Positions 6,508 through 12,959 of a stretch of DNA of 20,694 bases are shown here, piece after piece. The position numbers and the translations under genes were made by a program. The stretch lies in contig CAZDBA010000093.1 of assembly GCA_964503615.1 (NCBI GenBank), positions 1 to 20,694 of the forward strand, written 5' to 3'. The first letter of the stretch is position 1. Every line of letters begins with the position of its first letter. The notes under the pieces are model-generated. The model was given only the letters and a program-made list of their open reading frames with translations, had not been told where the DNA came from and searched no databases. The DNA is from CAZDBA01 sp964503615 (GTDB lineage: Bacteria; Planctomycetota; Planctomycetia; Pirellulales; Pirellulaceae).

Positions 6508-9132
6508 ATGTCAGATACTCCAATGATGCGACAGTACCAGCAAGCAAAGTCCGAAGTGGGCGAAGCGCTTCTTTTGTTTCGAATGGGCGACTTTTATGAG
6601 CTCTTTCACGAAGACGCTGAGGTTGCCGCTAAACATTTAGGGCTAACGCTAACACAACGGGACAAAAAGAATTCTATCCCCATGGCAGGGTTTCCCTACC
6701 ACCAACTGGACACTTACCTAGGCAAGTTAATAAAAGCTGGTTTTCGAGTTGCCGTTTGCGAACAAGTCGAAGATCCCAAAACTGCAAAAGGTTTAGTCAA
6801 GCGCGAAGTCACTCAGGTCGTTACGCCTGGAACGATTACCGATCAAGGTATCCTTGACCCTGAACAAAGTAACTACCTTGCAGCGATCTGGCTGAACACC
6901 ACTGCCAAAAAAGTCGCTAGCGGAATGGACGCTGCCATTTCGTGGGTCGATCTATCGACTGGCCAATTCGCTGCCGCCCTACTATCAAAATCCAAGCTGC
7001 CAGACTTGCTCGCTCGCTTGAATCCCAAAGAGCTGATCATTAGTGAAGAACAAGCCGACGCAATTTCTGCGTTAGTCTATGACACCTACATCACACGGCG
7101 ACCCAAATGGGCGTTTGCGGAAAAGCTCACAACACAATCACTGTTGAAAAAGTTCGATGTTGGTACGTTGGCCGGTTTGGGCTTTGACGAGCACGAAGCG
7201 GACGTGTTTCGCGCCGCGGGTGCTGTGATGGAGTACCTCAGCGAGACGCAGAAATGTGAGTTGGGACATATCCAAGTCCTTTCACCCTATCGCCAAAATC
7301 AGTTTGTCGAAATCGATCAAGCCAGTTGGCGAAGTCTGGAAATTAGTCAAACGATTCGCCATCATTCCCGACAGGGCGCGCTGCTAGGCGTAATTGACCG
7401 TTGTACCACACCAATGGGATCGCGCAAGTTAGGCATATGGATTCGTACGCCTCTTACAAACCAGCAAAAAATCGAACAACGCCAAACGGCAATAGAAGAA
7501 GTTGTCGGCGATCAAAAACTGCGTGACAAGCTGCGAGCCGAGCTCAAATCGATTTATGACCTACAACGTCTACTGGCCAAGGTCGCTACAAACCGCGCTG
7601 GTCCGAGAGACCTTAGTCAGATTCGCAATACGCTTGGGGTGATTCCAAAAATCAAAGCTTGTCTTGCTTCGCGAAAATCAAGCTGGCTGCAGCAAATGGA
7701 AGCTGACCTCGACCTCTGCGCCGACTTGCGTACACAGTTGGATAAAGCTCTGGAAGAAGTCTGCCCAACCCACTTGGGAGATGGCAACATTATTCGAGAG
7801 GGGTTCAGTGAAAAACTGGACGGCTTGAGAAAATTGGCGGCCGGCGGCAAGCAATGGATCGCCAACTACCAGCAATCCATTATCGAAACGACAGGCATCC
7901 CCTCTTTAAAAGTCGGCTTCAACAAAGTCTTTGGTTACTATCTTGAGGTAACTCATAAACATATCGACAAGGTTCCCAAGGACTTTATTCGCAAGCAGAC
8001 TTTGAAGAATGCCGAGCGCTACATCACTCAAGAGCTGAAAGAGTATGAAGAAAAAGTTCTCACTTCCGATTCTGCTGCGAAAGAGTTAGAAGCCGAACTG
8101 TTTGGTCAACTAAGAGACTTGGCCGCCGCCCACTCAGGGCGACTGTTGGCCATCGCAGAAATTGTTTCCACGATCGACGTCGTTGCCGCGCTCGCTCAAC
8201 TGGCTGTAGAACAAAACTACTGCAAGCCCACGTTGTCGACAGAAAGCCAATTGCAAATTGTGGGCGGACGACATCCCGTCTTGGATATCACGCAGCCGTT
8301 AGGAGCTTTTGTTCCCAATGACACCACGATCGATGATGAAGCTGGCTTTATCCATTTGATTACTGGTCCCAACATGGCAGGAAAGAGTACATATATTCGC
8401 CAAGTTGCATTGATCACGTTGATGGCTCAAATCGGCAGCTACGTTCCGGCCACGTCAGCGAACATCGGCATCGTTGACCAGATTTTTGCCCGAGTCGGAG
8501 CCAGCGACGAGTTGTCGCGAGGTCAATCGACATTCATGGTCGAAATGACTGAGACGGCGCGGATTCTGAACACCGCTACCGATCGCTCGCTTGTGATACT
8601 GGACGAAATTGGAAGAGGCACCAGTACCTACGATGGAGTCTCGCTTGCGTGGGCAATCGTCGAATACTTGCACGACCATTTGGGGTGTCGGACTTTGTTC
8701 GCCACTCATTACCACGAACTGACCGAACTGCAACAGACATTTTCGGGTGTGAGAAACTGGAGTGTTAAAGTTCAAGAGTGGGAGGAGAAGATCATTTTTC
8801 TCCACAAGATTGTGTCAGGCCCCGCAGACAAAAGCTATGGAATCCAAGTCGCTAAACTCGCTGGCGTTCCCGACTGGGTCAATCGGCGGGCAGATCAAAT
8901 TCTCAAGAACCTTGAGTCACAATCCCACGATGACCAGCAGCAGGTCAGCGCAGCGACCAAACACCAGTCTTCTCAAATGCAACTTTCCCTGTTTGGCTAT
9001 GCCGACCACCCGTTGCTGGAAAAGATCAAAGGGCTGGACACAAACAATCTAACGCCGATTGACGCGTTGAAGATGATCGATGAGATGCAAGCAGAAGCTA
9101 ACGTTGATCCAGGCTTGGATAAAATCTCCTAG
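6508..9132 (+). CDS. mutS: DNA mismatch repair ATPase MutS
   Basis: The product recognises base mismatches and small loops as a dimer, then recruits MutL in an ATP-dependent way. At 874 residues it is slightly longer than the E. coli protein (853). Visible: the mismatch-wedge motif Phe-Tyr-Glu (F29-Y30-E31, in RMGDFYELF), the connector domain, the lever/clamp region with GFNKVFGYYLEVT, then the ATPase with Walker A GPNMAGKST (about 620-628), ASDELSRGQSTFMVEM, Walker B/signature DEIGRGTSTYDG (about 699-710) and FATHYHEL. The C-terminal tail includes QLSLFGYADHP and LTPIDALKMIDEM, the usual MutS C-terminal dimer/tetramer segment. The ATG at 6508 fits because the wedge motif lands at the normal distance from the N-terminus. 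All key residues are present. The gene stands alone; mutL is not in the window. Confidence 0.97.
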   Translation: MSDTPMMRQYQQAKSEVGEALLLFRMGDFYELFHEDAEVAAKHLGLTLTQRDKKNSIPMAGFPYHQLDTYLGKLIKAGFRVAVCEQVEDPKTAKGLVKREVTQVVTPGTITDQGILDPEQSNYLAAIWLNTTAKKVASGMDAAISWVDLSTGQFAAALLSKSKLPDLLARLNPKELIISEEQADAISALVYDTYITRRPKWAFAEKLTTQSLLKKFDVGTLAGLGFDEHEADVFRAAGAVMEYLSETQKCELGHIQVLSPYRQNQFVEIDQASWRSLEISQTIRHHSRQGALLGVIDRCTTPMGSRKLGIWIRTPLTNQQKIEQRQTAIEEVVGDQKLRDKLRAELKSIYDLQRLLAKVATNRAGPRDLSQIRNTLGVIPKIKACLASRKSSWLQQMEADLDLCADLRTQLDKALEEVCPTHLGDGNIIREGFSEKLDGLRKLAAGGKQWIANYQQSIIETTGIPSLKVGFNKVFGYYLEVTHKHIDKVPKDFIRKQTLKNAERYITQELKEYEEKVLTSDSAAKELEAELFGQLRDLAAAHSGRLLAIAEIVSTIDVVAALAQLAVEQNYCKPTLSTESQLQIVGGRHPVLDITQPLGAFVPNDTTIDDEAGFIHLITGPNMAGKSTYIRQVALITLMAQIGSYVPATSANIGIVDQIFARVGASDELSRGQSTFMVEMTETARILNTATDRSLVILDEIGRGTSTYDGVSLAWAIVEYLHDHLGCRTLFATHYHELTELQQTFSGVRNWSVKVQEWEEKIIFLHKIVSGPADKSYGIQVAKLAGVPDWVNRRADQILKNLESQSHDDQQQVSAATKHQSSQMQLSLFGYADHPLLEKIKGLDTNNLTPIDALKMIDEMQAEANVDPGLDKIS

Positions 9133-9218
9133 CGAAAGGCGGCTGTGATGAAGTATCCGGCCTGAAATCGTCGAGAATTACCCTTCATTTCCCATCGCTA
9201 CTCGGTGAAGTTATGAAA

Positions 9219-9246
9219 AAAGGATACACCTTGAGGTGTACCCTTT
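9219..9246 (-). terminator. Hairpin terminator between mutS and the beta-barrel gene
   Basis: On the minus strand AAAGGGTACACC (9246-9235), loop TCAA, and GGTGTATCCTTT (9230-9219) form a 12-bp stem with one G-T wobble, followed by a further TTTT before CATAAC. It lies about 55 nt past the stop of the outer-membrane gene. Read from the plus strand, the wobble becomes an A-C mismatch and the run after the stem is poor in T, so it would serve mutS less well. Confidence 0.75.
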
Positions 9247-9299
9247 CCGCATTGTCGAATCACAAAATCGGATTCTGATGAACCGTTGCAAACCGCTGT

Positions 9300-10043
9300 T
9301 TAGAAGTTGAAGCGGAGTCCGGCAAAGACACTGTCTTGATAGCTCGCTGCTTTAAATCTAACGCTGTCTGGGCCAAGCGAACCTGACGCAGTTGTGCCAA
9401 AGGTTCCGAATCCCCGATACTCAACGAACAGATCCGATCTTTGATTCAGTGGCGACGAAACACCAGCCATCCACTGATATATTACGGTCGGATAGTTCAA
9501 TTGTACTTCCAAATCGTTATCCTCCTCTGTCAGTCTGTTTCCTACAAACTGCACACCTGTGCCGAAACCGACGTAAGGATTGATTTTCGCGCCACGTCGG
9601 AAGTCGTAAACCAGGTTGGTCGCGAGAGTGTAGCTGTTAACTCGAGCCGAAACTCCATCGAGTGCATCTGCCACGTCATCGGGGTCGGCGCCCAGGAAAT
9701 CGACTGCCAAGCCGCCTGCATCGGTGACGATATTGTCTAACGAGTGATTTCGGAAAACAAACTCGGATTCAAGCCGAAGATTATTGGAGAATCGACGACC
9801 AATCGCTGCTCCAATGCCGTAACCCGATTCCGTGTTTATATTGATTCCGAAAGCGTCATCACCGATCCCTGGGCCTGCGGTATCCAAACTGAAACTGTTT
9901 TCAACTTCGCCTGTCCAACCGCCAAAGCCACTGATGTACCACTTACTCGCGTTTTGATTAAAATAATCTTGCGACCTTGCTTCGGTTGAACTTAAAAGTG
10001 CGATACCCACCACTGTCAATGCAACTAGTTTTCTGATCATCAT
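9300..10043 (-). CDS. Outer-membrane beta-barrel protein (OmpA/OmpX-like porin fold)
   Basis: The 247-residue product has an N-terminal signal peptide (MIRKLVALTVVGIALLSSTEA, cleavage probably near ARS-QDYF). Alternating-hydrophobicity strands follow: WYISGFGGWTGE, GYGIGAAIGRRF, LRLESEFVFRN, NSYTLATNLVYDFRR, INPYVGFGTGVQFVG, YQWMAGVSSPL, SDLFVEYRGFG. The final strand ends FAGLRFNF, with the C-terminal aromatic residue used as the BAM recognition signal. This is the pattern of small outer-membrane beta-barrel proteins; the ligand or function cannot be told. Two ATGs stand in tandem (10043 and 10040). AAAGGA about 9 nt upstream favours the first, while AAGGA directly before it could serve the second. 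It is a single gene with a hairpin terminator downstream; no promoter was confidently found. Confidence 0.8.
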   Translation of the reverse strand: MMIRKLVALTVVGIALLSSTEARSQDYFNQNASKWYISGFGGWTGEVENSFSLDTAGPGIGDDAFGININTESGYGIGAAIGRRFSNNLRLESEFVFRNHSLDNIVTDAGGLAVDFLGADPDDVADALDGVSARVNSYTLATNLVYDFRRGAKINPYVGFGTGVQFVGNRLTEEDNDLEVQLNYPTVIYQWMAGVSSPLNQRSDLFVEYRGFGTFGTTASGSLGPDSVRFKAASYQDSVFAGLRFNF

Positions 10044-10140
10044 TTCCTTGATTCCTTTCCATTGAATGATGTTTTAGGTCTCCTCTCGTTCCAAAGATAA
10101 GACCCAATTCATTGCAAAAGGTCGGGTTCGCTATGGCAGT

Positions 10141-10671
10141 TTACGAGCTATTGAATCGCAGGCGAATACAATTGATTTCTTCGTTATAACGAAACGATTT
10201 ATGGGGAAAGTTTCTTCGTCTTGGGGACAGCAAAGGGGGAAGGTTCTTCGCCTTGGGGACAGCACCGACATAGTCAAAATCAATATGCAAGATATGATGC
10301 GCGCTTGAACAAATCTGGCGTTGGAAGTTTCCCGAAGCGGTTGCGAAATTTTGGTCTTCTAAGACCTTCAGGGCGTCGGGGTATTGCTTGTTAGCCGAAT
10401 AGTTTATCACAGTTGCATTCAACACCGCCCCGATCGCTAGCTCGTGATACTGGAGCCAAGATCTAAAATTGGAGTGAACGGTAAGTAGCCGGTGTCGCCA
10501 GGCTTCGGTTTTTGCGACAGAGCTGAATTCTGCCGAATCCAACTCTGAAATAAAAGTTGGTGCTGCATTAGGAGACTCAAGCCTCAAAGCGCGCCGTCTC
10601 TCCCGGCAGGACCCGATGCACCGGAATCGTGATTCCATGCAACTCAATCTCGCGTGCGATCGCTTTGTCAA
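10141..10671 (-). CDS. Doubtful ORF downstream of the RNase Z-like gene; unrecognised
   Basis: The frame is open for 176 codons, but the first 30 overlap the 3' end of the upstream gene. A shorter start at TTG 10587 (148 residues, 11-bp overlap) would be more natural, though its ribosome site is poor. The middle (for example WRHRLLTVHSNFRSWLQYHE and ANKQYPDALKVLEDQNF) is protein-like with no transmembrane segment and no family I recognise. The last 40 residues (AVPKAKNLPPLLSPRRRNF) are encoded by the 30-bp direct repeat at 10203-10264, so the true C-terminus may have been replaced by an inserted repeat. If it is not a gene, then 10044-10576 is non-coding apart from that repeat. Confidence is low. 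Confidence 0.25.
   Translation of the reverse strand: MTKRSHARLSCMESRFRCIGSCRERRRALRLESPNAAPTFISELDSAEFSSVAKTEAWRHRLLTVHSNFRSWLQYHELAIGAVLNATVINYSANKQYPDALKVLEDQNFATASGNFQRQICSSAHHILHIDFDYVGAVPKAKNLPPLLSPRRRNFPHKSFRYNEEINCIRLRFNSS
10203..10264. repeat. Two 30-bp direct repeats containing 'cttggggacagca'
   Basis: Copies at 10203-10232 and 10235-10264 match at 27 of 30 positions, with a period of 32 bp; both contain cttggggacagca. My recollection is that 'ggggacagca' motifs of this type are dispersed in planctomycete genomes and often flank Y1/REP-associated transposase genes; no transposase is present here, so this could be a leftover end or a REP-like unit. The repeat itself is certain; the mobile origin is inference. 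Confidence 0.75.
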
Positions 10672-11440
10672 TTTCCTCGGGACTGTATCTTGAAGAAAAG
10701 TGACCTAATATCAATCGTTGAATGTTTGATCGAGCGACCATCGCCATAACCTGATCAAGTGAGCTGTGCTTGTTGCGGTGCGGATTATCAGTTTCAATTT
10801 CAGCGGCGGTTAAAAAAGTCGCTTCATGAATCAAGATCTCCGTTTCATCGTAACGCCCATCGTTTTCGATCGGCGTATCACCGGAATAGATTAGCTTTGT
10901 CTTTCGCGAAAGATCCGAGATCGCTTCTTCACCTTTTTCCTCGCGCAACATCGCGATCTCGTTGCCCTCTTTGCCAACGAGTTCCGGTTTCAGCTTTCGC
11001 GAAATCGAATCGACGATATAAGTCAGGCTTTTGGTCCCCGGTTTTGATTCACAGTGCCGATTCTCAATAGCACGTACAGCGAGGTCTTCACGTATTCGGA
11101 CTTCAAAGTCACCATCGATCGGAATCCACCGCGTACCTGAGACATGTGGATCGAACTTCTCTGAAAAGTCGGCGATCGCGGGAAACGATCCACTGTCTTT
11201 TGGATAGTAAATACTCAAATCCGCCCGCGCGTTAAGTTGGTTAAACTGGAACAGTCCCGCAAGATGGTCCCGGTCCGCATGCGAAATAAAGACATGCTTG
11301 ACCTTGCGGGCTTTTTGCATCAACCCACTCGTCATACCATCCCCGCAATCAAACAGGCATCCCATCTCCTTGCAAAAATACCAAGTTGAGAACAAGGCGG
11401 TAGAATAGCCCGTGATCGAAAGTCGATTACTATTTGTCAT
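10577..11440 (-). CDS. rnz: RNase Z-like metallo-beta-lactamase-fold hydrolase
   Basis: Members cut precursor tRNAs 3' of the discriminator base using two zinc ions. The 287 residues carry: LFDCGDG (29-35), the modified zinc motif HADRDH (54-59, normally HxHxDH), a later His in ENRHCES (H129), a variable middle segment resembling the RNase Z arm region (about 148-178), YSGDT (D188), HEATF (205-209), NKHSSLDQ (H225) and LILGHFSSRY (H247). HEATF, KHSS and HFSSRY are typical of tRNase Z rather than of general beta-lactamases. One zinc ligand His is replaced by Asp (D56), so activity may be altered. The ATG at 11440 has CAGG 4 nt upstream. The gene lies 87 bp downstream of rnpB on the same strand, which supports a role in tRNA processing. 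Alternative: a related phosphodiesterase/arylsulfatase-type hydrolase. Confidence 0.8.
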   Translation of the reverse strand: MTNSNRLSITGYSTALFSTWYFCKEMGCLFDCGDGMTSGLMQKARKVKHVFISHADRDHLAGLFQFNQLNARADLSIYYPKDSGSFPAIADFSEKFDPHVSGTRWIPIDGDFEVRIREDLAVRAIENRHCESKPGTKSLTYIVDSISRKLKPELVGKEGNEIAMLREEKGEEAISDLSRKTKLIYSGDTPIENDGRYDETEILIHEATFLTAAEIETDNPHRNKHSSLDQVMAMVARSNIQRLILGHFSSRYSPEEIDKAIAREIELHGITIPVHRVLPGETARFEA

Positions 11441-11527
11441 AAACCTGCAGTTTCTAGATTGGGCGTTGGCAGCAGCCGAAAGCAGAAATTAGAGTGAAAC
11501 CGACAAGGAAACAGAAGAACGAAAAAC

Positions 11528-11895
11528 GAGTTGATCGTAAGCCGGGTTCTGTCGACCGTCATGGACGGCCGGCGATCATTTATCTGGGGTGTTGATTGCT
11601 CAAACACCTCAATGCAGCTTACCCGAGAGTCGTAATGCGACGGACCGTCACTGCTCTCTGCTTAGCCTTGCTCCGGATGGGGTTTACCGAGGCTGAAGAA
11701 GTCACCTTCATCACCGGTGAGCTCTTACCTCACCTTTTCACCCTTACCACGCACATTCGAAAATGCCGTTCGGCGGTTTAAATCTCTGTGGCACTTTCCC
11801 TAGTCTCGCGACCGGTCGACGTTATCGACCATCCTGTCCTGTGGAGCCCGGACTTTCCTCCAGTGATTGCTCACCAGCGATCGCCTGATCAACTC
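11528..11895 (-). ncRNA. rnpB: RNase P RNA (bacterial type A)
   Basis: This is the catalytic RNA of RNase P, which removes the 5' leader from precursor tRNAs. On the minus strand the 5' region reads GAGTTGATC, then GGAGGAAAGTCCGGGCTCC and ACAGGACAGGATGGTCG, the universal CRI region. The 3' region has CAGAACCCGGCTTACGATC, the universal CRV/P2-P4 partner, and closes P1 by pairing GAGTTGATC (11895-11887) with GATCAACTC (11536-11528). AGAGTGCCACAGAG-type and GGTGAAAAGGTGAGG-type internal segments also match the family. The length of about 368 nt is normal. A GTTTTT run follows directly (11527-11522) and may form the terminator together with P1; AAAAAC upstream of P1 can extend the helix. Ends are approximate to a few nucleotides. 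Short ORFs reported by translation inside it are not genes. Confidence 0.96.
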
Positions 11896-12220
11896 ATAAT
11901 TCGTTTTTAATACCTGACGATTATCGTACAATTTCAGACACCTGTCGAACGAGAAAGTTCTATCCAAAATCACGAATCCAGCAACAAAAACGATTGTGGT
12001 TTAAGGGGACCGCCAAAGAGGTGCGAAGTTCACGACCGATTTTTGATGGAATTCAAGTAACTTAAGCCGTTTTCGAGCGTCAAGCTACATGGAGGTTGGA
12101 GGCTCGTTCGTCCTCTCCTTTTCCACCATTGTTGTTTTCGGGCGCCGTCTACGGTAGAAGACTTCAGAGGCTCCCGTTTTGAGAAGCCCGTTTTATTCCG
12201 ACTCATAAACAAATGTAGCT
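11896..12220. other. Divergent intergenic region between rnpB and the membrane-protein gene
   Basis: 325 bp. It holds the rnpB promoter (11920-11948, minus strand). The rest shows nothing I can name: a 60-codon minus-strand ORF at 12030-12212 lacks a ribosome site and any family resemblance, and no promoter or Shine-Dalgarno site stands out before the plus-strand ATG at 12221. Confidence 0.5.
11920..11948 (-). promoter_or_regulatory. Sigma70-like promoter of rnpB
   Basis: On the minus strand TCGACA (11948-11943, 5/6 match to TTGACA), a 17-bp spacer, then GATAAT (11925-11920, 5/6 match to TATAAT). Transcription would start near 11913, about 18 nt before the P1 helix of the RNA. This is a near-consensus promoter, as expected for a highly expressed stable RNA. 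Confidence 0.75.
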
Positions 12221-12652
12221 ATGTCACGAAGCCCCAACCCACGCTACGGAACGATTCGTTGGATACTGCTCAGCCAATTGCTGTTAGTGATCTACTTGTC
12301 GTTTTTCAATTCTGTTTTGGGCAAGTCACCCACAGACACCTTTCGTATCGGTCTTGGGTTCGCAACTTTGGCCACCGTCGTCGTTGTACTTTGTCGAAAT
12401 TTCTTCTTCAACAAGTTCGAGTACTACGTCCATTTGGTTATCGGTTTAGATATCTTTCTTGAAGGATTGGTGCCATGGCACGATTCGTTCGGTTTCTATT
12501 ACTGTGCCTTGGCATTTTGGTCCTTGTTTTGGACTTATCATGCCGTTTTGCTGTACCGGCTGTACCGACGAAAACCGTCGACAACTCCAACGGTTACCGG
12601 TTCGGAAAACCTGGAGAATTTGCCAACCGGATTTGTTGGCCGTGATCAGTAG
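12221..12652 (+). CDS. Unknown integral membrane protein with four predicted helices
   Basis: A 143-residue protein of unrecognised family. Four hydrophobic segments can be read: about 13-34 (IRWILLSQLLLVIYLSFFNSV), 41-66 (FRIGLGFATLATVVVVLCRNFFF), 67-92 (YYVHLVIGLDIFLEGLVPW) and 93-116 (FYYCALAFWSLFWTYHAVLLYRL). A short basic stretch and a polar tail of about 25 residues (rich in Thr, Asn and Glu) follow. The layout suggests an inner-membrane protein with both ends cytoplasmic; positive residues after the last helix (YRLYRRK) agree. No catalytic motif is seen. The ATG at 12221 lacks a clear Shine-Dalgarno site, which is common in planctomycetes. A 20-bp palindrome lies 75 bp downstream of the stop. 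That it is a coding gene is likely; its function is unknown. Confidence 0.65.
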   Translation: MSRSPNPRYGTIRWILLSQLLLVIYLSFFNSVLGKSPTDTFRIGLGFATLATVVVVLCRNFFFNKFEYYVHLVIGLDIFLEGLVPWHDSFGFYYCALAFWSLFWTYHAVLLYRLYRRKPSTTPTVTGSENLENLPTGFVGRDQ

Positions 12653-12959
12653 CCTGCAGTCTGCCCTGTAGCGGATGACGAAGTTCGGCTCCGCCTCCGC
12701 CTCCGCCCTAAATTTAAAATTTGACGCTGCACTAACCAGTTAGTGCACCTTTCTTCGCTTAAAAATTGGGTTGGTGTATTCGTAGGGCGTAGGGAAAGCA
12801 AAAGGTAGAAGTCATTTGTTTCCCCTGAAATCAACCTGGCTCGGCAAATGCAGTTGTGTACGAGCGATTTGGATTTTCGTCGTTCGTAATAGAAAGGAAA
12901 GTTGGCTATACTTTAAATCCCCTGTCCTTTTCCATCCCAACTTGCGAGACGATTCGAGC
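12653..12959. other. Intergenic region upstream of the giant exported protein
   Basis: 307 bp containing three tandem ctccgc hexamers (12689-12706), the AT-rich aaatttaaaattt block just after them (about 12710-12722), the 20-bp palindrome (12728-12747) and a possible -10 element TATACT at 12907-12912, about 48 bp before the ATG. The matching -35 (tcgtaa, 17 bp upstream) is weak. The frame of the downstream gene stays open back to an ATG at 12816, but the residues encoded there look unlike a signal peptide or a domain, so I treat 12816-12959 as non-coding. Confidence 0.5.
12728..12747. promoter_or_regulatory. Perfect 20-bp palindrome, operator-like or hairpin
   Basis: The sequence tgcactaac-ca-gttagtgca has 9-bp perfect arms around 2 bp. 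As DNA it is a typical dyad for a dimeric regulator. As RNA it could fold into a small 8-bp hairpin followed by cctttctt, a poor terminator. It lies 75 bp after the membrane-protein gene and about 210 bp before the exported-protein gene, so it could serve either. Confidence 0.5.

Noticed and set aside
11596..11781. 61-codon plus-strand ORF
   Set aside because: It lies inside the RNase P RNA gene, on the opposite strand.
12030..12212. 60-codon minus-strand ORF between rnpB and the membrane-protein gene
   Set aside because: No ribosome site, no family resemblance and low complexity of supporting evidence.
12816..12959. 48-codon N-terminal extension of the giant exported protein
   Set aside because: The LEPR-XLL motif should be close to the N-terminus, the extra residues resemble no signal peptide, and a possible -10 element (12907-12912) lies within them.
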